From Phycisphaerales bacterium (lineage in GTDB: Bacteria > Planctomycetota > Phycisphaerae > Phycisphaerales > UBA1924): a stretch of DNA of 64,000 bases. Location: contig JADLFE010000004.1 of the NCBI GenBank assembly GCA_020845755.1, positions 83,293 through 147,292 on the forward strand, read 5' to 3'. This document shows, one piece after another, positions 8,617 through 16,053 of the stretch. Below the pieces are notes generated by a model that saw only the letters and a list, made by a program, of their open reading frames with translations, did not search any database and was not told where the DNA came from. Each line of letters begins with the position of its first letter. Within the stretch, counting starts at the first letter, position 1. The translations under genes and the position numbers were made by a program.

Positions 8617-9498
8617 ATGCCAACGGCCTTTGCCCTCTACGAATCCTGCGTCCAGAACCCCGATCTGGCGGTGAAGCTCCTCCGCGGCATCCACGCCGCC
8701 TCGCCGCGCATCCTCGCCGAAGACTTCTGCGGCACGGCCGCGCTCTCCCGCGCCTGGGCCCGCGCCATCCCCGGCGCTCGCGCCATCGCCGCCGATATCG
8801 ACCCCGCGCCGCTCGAGCGAGCGAAGGCCAACATCGCCAAGGGTCGGAACGCAGCGTCGCGCCTCTCGGTCGCCAAACGCGTGCGCATCCTGCGGGCCAA
8901 CGTGCTCACTTCCGTGCCGCTGGCCAAACTCCGCGCCGACGTGCTCTTTGTGGGCAATTTTTCGATCGGCGAGATTCACGACCGCGCCACGCTCGTCCGC
9001 TACCTCGCCCGCTCGCGCAATCGCCTTCTCCCCGGCGGCGTGTTCGTCTGCGATATCTACGCCGGCGAGTCCGCCTTCCGCGAGGGAACCACCCAGCGCG
9101 AGCACATCCTCTCCGACGCCACGCGCGTGAAGTACACCTGGGAACAGCGCTCGGCCGACCCGTTCACCGCCCGAGTCGAGAACGCGCTGCACTTCCGCGT
9201 CTTCAAGGGGACCGAACTCGTCCAGGACCTCCGCGACGCCTTCGTCTATCACTGGCGCCTGTGGTCGATCCCCGAGCTCCGCGACGCGATGCTCGAGGCC
9301 GGCTTCGACCGCGTCGACGTCTACGCCCAACTCCCCGACGCCGAGGACTCCGACGGCAACGTCTACGCCTCGCCCGTCGAGGACCCCGCCGAACTCGGGC
9401 CGAGCTTCATCGTGTGCGTCGCGGCCCGAAGCACCTCCAAAAAGGCCGCGGGCCCCGGAGTTCATCCGAGGCCCGCGATACGGCCAGCGCGGCGATAA
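8617..9498 (+). CDS. class I SAM-dependent methyltransferase
   Basis: Predicted 293-residue protein with a Rossmann-type methyltransferase core: ILAEDFCGTAALSRAWAR is the SAM-binding motif I region, AADIDPAPLERAK the acidic motif II loop, and LLPGGVFVCDIYAGES the post-motif region. The target is unknown. The last roughly 20 codons (from SKKAAGPGVHPRP) look unlike a folded domain and are encoded by the terminator and 3' end of the antiparallel rnpB gene. The true functional C-terminus may therefore be near SFIVCVAA. There is no Shine-Dalgarno; a CATAGT hexamer ends five bases before the ATG. Confidence 0.8.
   Translation: MPTAFALYESCVQNPDLAVKLLRGIHAASPRILAEDFCGTAALSRAWARAIPGARAIAADIDPAPLERAKANIAKGRNAASRLSVAKRVRILRANVLTSVPLAKLRADVLFVGNFSIGEIHDRATLVRYLARSRNRLLPGGVFVCDIYAGESAFREGTTQREHILSDATRVKYTWEQRSADPFTARVENALHFRVFKGTELVQDLRDAFVYHWRLWSIPELRDAMLEAGFDRVDVYAQLPDAEDSDGNVYASPVEDPAELGPSFIVCVAARSTSKKAAGPGVHPRPAIRPARR
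9439..9477 (-). terminator. rho-independent terminator of rnpB, inside the methyltransferase gene
   Basis: Reading the minus strand just past the rnpB 3' end, a 12-bp stem (9466-9477 with 9447-9458, one G-T wobble) encloses a 7-base loop and is followed by GCC and five T residues (9443-9439). This is a classical intrinsic terminator. It lies wholly within the 3' coding part of the methyltransferase on the other strand. Confidence 0.8.
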
Positions 9499-9881
9499 GC
9501 CGAGTTCTGTCGAGCACCGGTTTCCCGGCACCCCGACGGCCATTTCTCTGGGCGACGCGTTGCCGCGCCGCTCAAGCAGTCGACCCGCCCCCTTCCGCCC
9601 GGACCGGGCGTCCCCGTGTTTCCACGGAGCGGAGGCTGCTTGACCTTGCACGCGGTGGGGTCTGCCCTGCCCCGCGTGTCACCACGCGGGCGGTGCGCTC
9701 TTACCGCACCTTTTCACCCTTGCCTGTGCCCTTTCGGGCCATCGGCGGTGTGTTTTCTGTGGCACTTTCCCTCGCTCCCAACCGTCGGAGCGGGTGGGCG
9801 TTACCCACCACCGTGTCCTGCCGTGCTCGGACTTTCCTCAGGGGACCCAAGGGCCCCCCGCGGCCGTCTGCCGCGCCGTTC
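9484..9881 (-). ncRNA. rnpB: RNase P RNA, bacterial type A
   Basis: The minus strand carries the conserved blocks of RNase P RNA in order: GAGGAAAGTCCGAGCAC near the 5' end (P3/P4), a P10-P12 region with GCACAGGCAAGG-type sequence, GGTGCGGTAAGAGCGCACC (J11/12-P12 region), and ACAGAACTCGGCTTATC at the 3' end (second strand of P4). The first and last segments pair to form P1 (GCGCGGC near 9870-9876 with GCCGCGC near 9494-9488), which sets both ends to within a few bases. This RNA processes pre-tRNA 5' ends. It overlaps the stop end of the convergent methyltransferase by about 15 bases. Confidence 0.95.
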
Positions 9882-9884
9882 CTG

Positions 9885-9890
9885 ATCATA
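9885..9890 (-). promoter_or_regulatory. -10 element of the rnpB promoter
   Basis: TATGAT on the minus strand ends about seven bases before the predicted 5' end of RNase P RNA at P1, the right distance for a -10 box. No good -35 hexamer is seen 16-18 bases further upstream, so recognition may be relaxed. Confidence 0.5.
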
Positions 9891-9939
9891 CGGCAGAGCC
9901 CCACCCCGCGCGAGACCTCGCGCGGTACCATGCTCGGCC

Positions 9940-11022
9940 GTGCCGACGCCCACCTCCCATCGCGTCATTGCTTGGCTGCGCCCCGATCAGGTCGCGCTCG
10001 CCCGCGCCGTCGCGGAGGCCGCCAACCTCTCCTTTGCCGCCGCCGGCTCGCCATCGCGCGGGCAAGCGACCTCCATCGCCGGCGAACTGGGCTGCCCCGC
10101 GATAGACGACCTGCGTCTGGCGATCGCCACAGCGCGACTCCCCGCGCCCGACGCGGACGATTCCCCCGACCGCGCCTCGATCGTGTGGATGCTCGACCCC
10201 GGCGACTTTGCCACCAGCCCTACAGACGACGACACCAGCGCGCTGCTCGCGGCCCGTGAACGCGGCGTGCGCATCGCCTCGCTCGAGCCCATCCCCGCCT
10301 CGGCGCTCGCGCTCGGCGGCCCGGGTCTTGCTGGCGAAGAGCCTCCCCCCGCACGCCCCACCGATTCCATCCGCCTTGTGCCGCTGATCCGCTTTTCCGC
10401 GGCGTATCGCAACGCGACCGACATCGTGCAGTCGCTCATCCCGCCGCGACTGCTGGTTCACGAGGCGTGGGCCACGCCCACCGAGGGCTCGCTCGGCGCA
10501 CGCCTCTTCGCCGCCATGGATCTGGTCGTCGCGCTGATGGGTGAGCCCGAGACGATCGACGCGGCGTACGTCGGGCCCAAAGCCGCGGGGCTTCACACTC
10601 TTCCCGGCGAATCGCTCCGCGACCTGCACGGCGACCTGACGGTCAACATGCGCTTCCCCGACTCACGTGCCGCGTGCCTGGCTCTTTCCAACCAGGCCGG
10701 CCGCTTCAACCGCAGCACCACGGTCATCGGGAACGCCGGCCGTCTCCGCATCTTTGAGGACGGCTTCGAGTGGACCGACCCGGCCGGGCAGAAACTCGAC
10801 GAGTCTCGCCCCGCCTCAAGGCGCCGCGGCTCGCCCCCGCCAGACCACGCCGCCTCCACACTCGCCGACGCCATTTCTCGCCTCCTGGAGCCAGGCCAGC
10901 CCGACGCGGCGCCGGTCAACATCGAATCGGCACTGGTCCTGAGCCAGACAACCCTCCTCTCGGCCCGGACCGGGCAGGCAGAATCCCCCTCGAGCGTTCG
11001 GCGCATGGCGGGGATCGCGTAG
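9940..11022 (+). CDS. degenerate Gfo/Idh/MocA-like protein of unknown function
   Basis: Predicted 360-residue soluble protein. Its overall plan resembles Gfo/Idh/MocA oxidoreductases: an N-terminal alpha/beta part (RPDQVALARAVAEAANLSFA, SIVWMLDPGDF, LLAARERGVRIASLEPIP) and a C-terminal part with VIGNAGRLRIFEDGFEW and LSQTTLLSARTGQAESP, which resemble the closing strands and helix of that family. The GxGxxG dinucleotide motif and the EKP catalytic motif are missing, so it is probably not an active dehydrogenase. The start is a GTG, with TACCAT eight bases before it and no Shine-Dalgarno. It begins about 60 bases from the rnpB 5' end, divergently. I do not recognise a specific function. Confidence 0.5.
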   Translation: MPTPTSHRVIAWLRPDQVALARAVAEAANLSFAAAGSPSRGQATSIAGELGCPAIDDLRLAIATARLPAPDADDSPDRASIVWMLDPGDFATSPTDDDTSALLAARERGVRIASLEPIPASALALGGPGLAGEEPPPARPTDSIRLVPLIRFSAAYRNATDIVQSLIPPRLLVHEAWATPTEGSLGARLFAAMDLVVALMGEPETIDAAYVGPKAAGLHTLPGESLRDLHGDLTVNMRFPDSRAACLALSNQAGRFNRSTTVIGNAGRLRIFEDGFEWTDPAGQKLDESRPASRRRGSPPPDHAASTLADAISRLLEPGQPDAAPVNIESALVLSQTTLLSARTGQAESPSSVRRMAGIA

Positions 11023-11155
11023 GACCTACGCTTGTCGGCGGGCGGGCATTCCTGCAGGTTCCGCCCGATAGTTCGAATCGTACTACTGGGGCAACCCAGC
11101 CCCAAGATCGCGGTATCCAGTATCAGCAACTTCACGCACCGGACAGGAGAATCGC

Positions 11156-13456
11156 ATGGCAACCTCACGTTGGGTGATCGCCGCCGCCGGCCTCTCGCTG
11201 GTCTCCAGCGCCTGGGCACAGCAGGCCATCACGTACCCCAAGGCCGAAACCTATTTCGTCGACTACTACCACGGCACACCCGTCGCCGATCCCTATCGCT
11301 GGCTTGAGGATCCAGACTCCGCCCAGACCCGCGCCTGGATCGAGGCACAAAACAAGATCACCATGCCCTACCTGGCCGCGATCCCGCAGCGGGACGCGAT
11401 CGAGGCACGAGTCAAGGAACTCTGGAACTATGAAAAATTCGGCTCCCCCGGGAAGGAAGGCGGGAGGTACTTCTACTCCTACAACTCCGGCCTCCAGAAC
11501 CAGGGCGTCCTGTACGTCACCGACAAACTCGATGACAAGGGCCGCGTCCTTCTCGACCCCAACACCCTCAAGGCCGACGGCACCGCCGCGCTCGCCGGCA
11601 CCGCCGTCTCCGATGACGGCAAGTACATGGCCTACGGCATCGCCGAGGCGGGTTCCGACTGGAACGTCTGGAAAGTCCGCGAAATCGCCAGCGGCAAGGA
11701 CCTCTCCGACGAGATTCGCTGGGTTAAGTTCTCCGGCGCAAGTTGGATGAAAGACGGCAGCGGCTTCTTCTACAGCCGATACGACGAGCCCAAGCAGGGC
11801 GCCGAACTTACCGCCGTCAACTACTACCCCAAACTCTACTTCCACAAGGTCAACACTCCCCAGGCTCAGGACGTCCTCATCTATGAACGCCCCGACCAGA
11901 AGGAATGGGGCATCGGTGGCGGCGTCTCCGAAGACGGCCGCTTCCTTGTCCTCAGCATCTCGCAGGGCACCGACCCCAAGAACCGCCTCTATGTCCGCGA
12001 CCTCAAGTCAAATCCACTGACCGCCGCGCCGACCGACAAGGACAAGCAGATCCGCGTCATCGAAACGCAGATCCAGGCCGCCGTCGCCGCCCTCGACGCC
12101 GGCGCCGACAAGGCCAAGACCGAGGAAGTGATCAATGGACTCCGCGCCAAGCGCGCCGATCTCGTCGCAACCCAGGGCAACACCTCATTCGGCTTCGTCG
12201 AACTCCTCAACGACTTCGACGCCAGTTATGAATGGGTCGGCAATGACGCCACCAACGCCTACCTCTCCACCAACCTCGACGCGCCCCGCTCCCGCGTCAT
12301 CTGCATCGATCTCACCAAGCCCGCACGCGCCAATTGGAAGGAACTCATCCCACAGGCCGCCGAGACACTTCAGGGCTGTGGCATGGTCGGCGATTGCTTC
12401 TTCGCCAACTACCTCAAGGACGCCAAGACCCAGGTCAAACAGTTCGATATCGCCGGAAAACTTGTCCGCGAAGTGAAACTCCCAGGCATCGGCACCGCCG
12501 GCGGCTTCGGTGGCAAGCGCAATGAGTCCGAGACTTTCTACTCATTCACCACCTACAACGTCCCACCACAGATCTTCCACTACGACGTCAAGTCCGGCGA
12601 GAGCAAACTCTGGAAGGCGCCCGCCGTCAAGTTCAACCCCGAGGACTACACCGTCAAGCAGGAGTTCTACACCTCCAAGGACGGCACCAAGGTCCCGATG
12701 TTCATCGTCCACAAGAAGAACACCAAACTCGACGGCAACAATCCCACCCTGCTCTACGGGTACGGCGGCTTCAACATCCCGCTCACCCCAGGCTTCAGCC
12801 CAGGCACACTTGCATGGCTCGAGATGGGCGGCGTCTATGCCGTTGCCAACATCCGCGGTGGCGGCGAGTACGGCGAAGAATGGCACAAGGCCGGAACCCT
12901 CACCCAGAAGCAGAACGTCTTCGATGACTTCATCTCCGCCGCCGAATACCTCATCGCCCAGAAATACACCAGCAAGGGCAAAGTCGCCTGCCAGGGCGGC
13001 TCCAACGGCGGGCTGCTCGTTGGCGCGATGGTGACCCAGCGCCCCGACCTCTGGGGCGCGTGCCTCCCGGCCGTCGGCGTCCTCGACATGCTCCGCTTCC
13101 AGAAGTTCACCATCGGATGGGCGTGGAAGAGCGACTACGGCGACACCGAGGCCGACAAGGCCGTCTTTGACGCCGTCTACAAGTACTCCCCGTACCACGT
13201 CGCGCTCCGCACCAAGGACGCCAAGTGGCCGCCCACCCTTATCACCACCGGCGACCACGACGACCGCGTCGTTCCCGCCCACAGTTTCAAGTTCGCCGCG
13301 GCGCTCCAGGCGACCCAGTCCGGCCCGTCGCCCGTGCTCATCCGCATCGACGTCCGCGCCGGGCACGGCGCCGGCAAGCCCACCGCCAAACGCATCGAGG
13401 AACTCGCCGACACATGGGCCTTCCTGGCCAAGAATCTCGGCATGAGCATGAACTGA
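11156..13456 (+). CDS. exported prolyl oligopeptidase family serine protease (S9A)
   Basis: Predicted 766-residue enzyme cleaving short peptides after proline. A Sec signal peptide (about 1-22, ending SSAWAQ) precedes the N-terminal cap PYRWLEDPDS, the beta-propeller (about 70-440) and the C-terminal alpha/beta-hydrolase domain. The catalytic triad is visible: Ser in GGSNGG (about 615), Asp in DHDDRV (about 702) and His in RAGHGAGKP (about 736). VYAVANIRGGGEYGEEWH is a family hallmark. It exceeds the usual length of about 700 because of the signal and a charged alpha-helical insertion (about 294-341, DKDKQIRVIETQIQAAVAAL onward) within the propeller. A good Shine-Dalgarno, AGGAGA at 11145-11150, supports the start. 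Confidence 0.93.
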   Translation: MATSRWVIAAAGLSLVSSAWAQQAITYPKAETYFVDYYHGTPVADPYRWLEDPDSAQTRAWIEAQNKITMPYLAAIPQRDAIEARVKELWNYEKFGSPGKEGGRYFYSYNSGLQNQGVLYVTDKLDDKGRVLLDPNTLKADGTAALAGTAVSDDGKYMAYGIAEAGSDWNVWKVREIASGKDLSDEIRWVKFSGASWMKDGSGFFYSRYDEPKQGAELTAVNYYPKLYFHKVNTPQAQDVLIYERPDQKEWGIGGGVSEDGRFLVLSISQGTDPKNRLYVRDLKSNPLTAAPTDKDKQIRVIETQIQAAVAALDAGADKAKTEEVINGLRAKRADLVATQGNTSFGFVELLNDFDASYEWVGNDATNAYLSTNLDAPRSRVICIDLTKPARANWKELIPQAAETLQGCGMVGDCFFANYLKDAKTQVKQFDIAGKLVREVKLPGIGTAGGFGGKRNESETFYSFTTYNVPPQIFHYDVKSGESKLWKAPAVKFNPEDYTVKQEFYTSKDGTKVPMFIVHKKNTKLDGNNPTLLYGYGGFNIPLTPGFSPGTLAWLEMGGVYAVANIRGGGEYGEEWHKAGTLTQKQNVFDDFISAAEYLIAQKYTSKGKVACQGGSNGGLLVGAMVTQRPDLWGACLPAVGVLDMLRFQKFTIGWAWKSDYGDTEADKAVFDAVYKYSPYHVALRTKDAKWPPTLITTGDHDDRVVPAHSFKFAAALQATQSGPSPVLIRIDVRAGHGAGKPTAKRIEELADTWAFLAKNLGMSMN

Positions 13457-13555
13457 TCCACACGCCGCACACGGCGGCCTTCCGGTGGCCGATCCGTGAA
13501 TCCGCGCGTACCCAACCGCTTCGTGCCGCCCTGTAATCGTTCTGTGAATCCTCAC

Positions 13556-13584
13556 AACCCCTCGCTCCGCGAGGGGTTTTTCGT
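13556..13584 (+). terminator. rho-independent terminator after the prolyl oligopeptidase gene
   Basis: An 8-bp GC-rich stem (13558-13565 with 13569-13576, CCCCTCGC/GCGAGGGG) with a 3-base loop is followed by TTTTTCGTTT. It is oriented for plus-strand transcripts; the minus side has only two T residues. Confidence 0.85.
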
Positions 13585-13594
13585 TTCGCTCGCT

Positions 13595-14635
13595 TCAGCA
13601 AATCCGCGGCAATTCCTCGCCATAAGGCTTCTGAATAATGCGGCGGCCTCCAACATCGGTGACGATCTCGCACAGGCCGTCGTCGTGACGCTCGAACCGC
13701 CCCACCGCCGCCGCGTCCATGCCGAGCGGATGCTCTCGAAGCGAGCGAAGTACGTCGTTCATCGCGTCCGGACGAACGACCAGCATCACCTTGCCCTCGT
13801 TTGCGACCGAGAGCGGATCGAGCCCGAGGATCTCGGCGGCGTACCGTGTCGCGGGGCGGATCGGGATCATGTTCTCGTCGATCGTGAGGCGCAGCCCCGT
13901 GCGAGATGCAAGATCAGACGCGACGCCGGCGAACCCGCCGCGCGTAGGATCGCGCATATAGACAACATTCTCGCCCCCGACTCGCAGCACCGATTCGATC
14001 AAGCCGCCGAGTGGCGCGACATCGCTGGAAAGTTCACTCCGCACGATGTCGTCCTGCTCGCGCTTGAGCATGATCGCAAGGCCGTGCTCGGCGATCGGCC
14101 CGCTGACGATCAGCACGTCGCCGGCCTTGATCCGCGCGAGGCCGAGCCGCACGCCAGGACGCATCGCGCCGACGCCGGCCGTGTTGATGTATAGCCCGTC
14201 GCCCTGACCCTTGCCGACGACCTTCGTATCCCCGGTGACGACGCGGACACCCGCCTCGCACGCCGTTGCCGCGATCGAGTCCAGAATCGCCTCGAGCACA
14301 CGGAGTTCTAGGCCTTCTTCGATAATGAGCCCGAGTGATATGAACTGCGGGATAGCGCCGCACACGGCCAGATCGTTCACCGTTCCGCTGATCGCCAGCC
14401 TTCCGATGTCGCCCCCCGGGAATTGAAGAGGATGGACGACGTAACTGTCGGTCGTAAAAAGCATCTCGCCGCCGTGCATCGGGATCCGCGCGGCGTCGTC
14501 AAGGGCGTCGAGATACGGGTTGGACAATCGCGGAGCGACAAGTTCACTGATGAGATCATCCGTAAGCTGACCGCCGCCGCCATGCGCCAGCATGACTCGC
14601 TTGCGCAGAAGACTCGCAGGTGAAGTGACACTCAT
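13595..14635 (-). CDS. hypE: hydrogenase maturation factor HypE
   Basis: Predicted 346-residue PurM-like ATPase that dehydrates the carbamoyl group on its own C-terminal cysteine to a thiocyanate, the source of the CN ligands of the NiFe(CN)2CO centre. The N-terminal MLAHGGGGQLTDDLISELV, the motif FTTDSYVVHPLQFPGGDIG and VVTGDTKVVGKGQGDG are diagnostic, and the chain ends PRIC with the essential terminal Cys. The ATG at 14635 overlaps the hypD stop (ATGA); the frame is open further upstream but without conservation. It is the last gene of the hydrogenase block, about 40 bases from the convergent peptidase's terminator. Confidence 0.97.
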   Translation of the reverse strand: MSVTSPASLLRKRVMLAHGGGGQLTDDLISELVAPRLSNPYLDALDDAARIPMHGGEMLFTTDSYVVHPLQFPGGDIGRLAISGTVNDLAVCGAIPQFISLGLIIEEGLELRVLEAILDSIAATACEAGVRVVTGDTKVVGKGQGDGLYINTAGVGAMRPGVRLGLARIKAGDVLIVSGPIAEHGLAIMLKREQDDIVRSELSSDVAPLGGLIESVLRVGGENVVYMRDPTRGGFAGVASDLASRTGLRLTIDENMIPIRPATRYAAEILGLDPLSVANEGKVMLVVRPDAMNDVLRSLREHPLGMDAAAVGRFERHDDGLCEIVTDVGGRRIIQKPYGEELPRIC

Positions 14636-15750
14636 CGCACGCCCTCCTTCGCCTCGCGCTCCACACGATGGGACTCGTGCCGCCGATACTTGAACCACGC
14701 CTGGCAGGTCCCCTCGGAACTTACCATGCACGGACCAACGGCGTACACCGGCGTGCACACCGTGCCGAACAGGCGACATTCGACGGGAACGGCACGCCCT
14801 GTGATGACTTTGCCGCAGATGCAACCTCGCGGCTCGTGATCCTCGCCCAGCCGGATATCGAACTTGCGGAACGCGTCGAACGCGGCAAACTCGTCACGAA
14901 CATCAAGCCCGCTCTCGGGCATCTCACCCAGCGCTCGCCACGCCGACGTCCCCGGCACGAAAACACGGTCGATGAGCGCTACCGCGTGAGCATTGCCATG
15001 GGCACTGACGGCCTCGGGGTACAGGTTTTCGAGTCGAGTCTCGCCACGAACAATCTGACGCGACAGGTGCAGCACGCCCTGCATGATCTGTAACGCCTCA
15101 AATCCCGTGACGACGCAGGGCTTGTGATACTCGGACACGATCGGGCGATACGCCTCGGAGCCGATGATGACGCTGACGTGACCCGGGCACACAAAGCCGT
15201 CGATCTTCACCTCGGGATCATTGAGCAGTGTCCGCATCGCTGGGAGCACGAGTTTGTGCGCCGGCAGAATCGAAAAGTTTCGCAAGCCTTCACTTGCGGC
15301 TTGGAGCACCGCGGCGGCGGTCGCAGGGGCCGTCGTCTCAAACCCGACCGCGGCGAACACGCACTGGCGATTGGGCTCGCGCCGCGCGATCTCGAGCCCC
15401 TCCAGCGTGCTGGTGACGACACGAACGTCGGCCCCCTCGCCGCGAACGATCTCGAGAGATCCTCCGGCGCCCGCAACGCGGATCATGTCGCCATACGTCA
15501 GGATCGTCACGTCGCCGCGCCGCCCGAGTGCCACCAACGCGTCGATGTAGCGCTGGGCAGTCACGCATACGGGGCAGCCAGGACCGCTGATCAGACGCAC
15601 GTTCTCGGGCATGAGCGAGTGAACACCGCTCCGGCACGCGTTCACCGTGTGCGTGCCGCAGACTTCCATGAGGTTGAGTGGCGCGGCGCGGCCGGCGACA
15701 AGGTCGTTCAGTTCGCGCGTATACATCCGCATCAGTTCGCGAGGGTTCAT
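14632..15750 (-). CDS. hypD: hydrogenase maturation factor HypD
   Basis: Predicted 372-residue Fe-S scaffold on which, with HypC, the Fe(CN)2CO unit of NiFe hydrogenase is assembled. Conserved elements are visible: LMEVCGTHT near residue 30, ISGPGCPVCVTAQ near 56-68, VFAAVGFETTAPATA, ILPAHKLVLPAM, and the C-terminal cysteine set GCICGKV and VECRLFG with TCTPVYAVGPC-type spacing that binds the [4Fe-4S] cluster. Start overlaps the hypC stop and the end overlaps the hypE start, both as ATGA, indicating coupled translation of hypC-hypD-hypE. Confidence 0.97.
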   Translation of the reverse strand: MNPRELMRMYTRELNDLVAGRAAPLNLMEVCGTHTVNACRSGVHSLMPENVRLISGPGCPVCVTAQRYIDALVALGRRGDVTILTYGDMIRVAGAGGSLEIVRGEGADVRVVTSTLEGLEIARREPNRQCVFAAVGFETTAPATAAAVLQAASEGLRNFSILPAHKLVLPAMRTLLNDPEVKIDGFVCPGHVSVIIGSEAYRPIVSEYHKPCVVTGFEALQIMQGVLHLSRQIVRGETRLENLYPEAVSAHGNAHAVALIDRVFVPGTSAWRALGEMPESGLDVRDEFAAFDAFRKFDIRLGEDHEPRGCICGKVITGRAVPVECRLFGTVCTPVYAVGPCMVSSEGTCQAWFKYRRHESHRVEREAKEGVR

Positions 15751-15995
15751 GCCCCGACCTCCCGCTCATGGCTGCCCCCGGCACGGGACTCGACCTCTTC
15801 GATGATCTTCCAGGTCTCGAGGGCGTCGTGTTCCGCGACCTGACGGATCGCAAAGCCCGCGTGCACCAGCACCCAATCGCCCACGCCGGCCTCGGGCGTC
15901 ATGATCAGGCTGATCCGCATCCTCGCCTCGCCCACCACGACCCAGGCCAGCAACTCATCCTTCGTTTCGATACGCGCTGGAAGTGCCAGACACAT
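15747..15995 (-). CDS. hypC: hydrogenase maturation chaperone HypC
   Basis: Predicted 82-residue OB-fold chaperone of the HypC/HybG/HupF family. It starts MCLALPARI, with the essential Cys2 that binds the iron centre and the hydrogenase large-subunit precursor, and contains GVGDWVLVHAGFAIRQV, the second family hallmark. The longer open frame upstream is not conserved, so the ATG at 15995 is secure. It overlaps hypD by four bases and lies 58 bases downstream of hypF. Confidence 0.95.
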   Translation of the reverse strand: MCLALPARIETKDELLAWVVVGEARMRISLIMTPEAGVGDWVLVHAGFAIRQVAEHDALETWKIIEEVESRAGGSHEREVGA

Positions 15996-16053
15996 GCTTC
16001 GCCCTCCTGACTGCTCGCTCGAGCACGCCGCAGCGTGCCTGACCCGTCCAGCC

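Noticed and set aside
9490..10260. Open frames across the rnpB region on both strands
   Set aside because: The conserved RNase P RNA blocks explain the sequence; the frames carry no recognisable protein.
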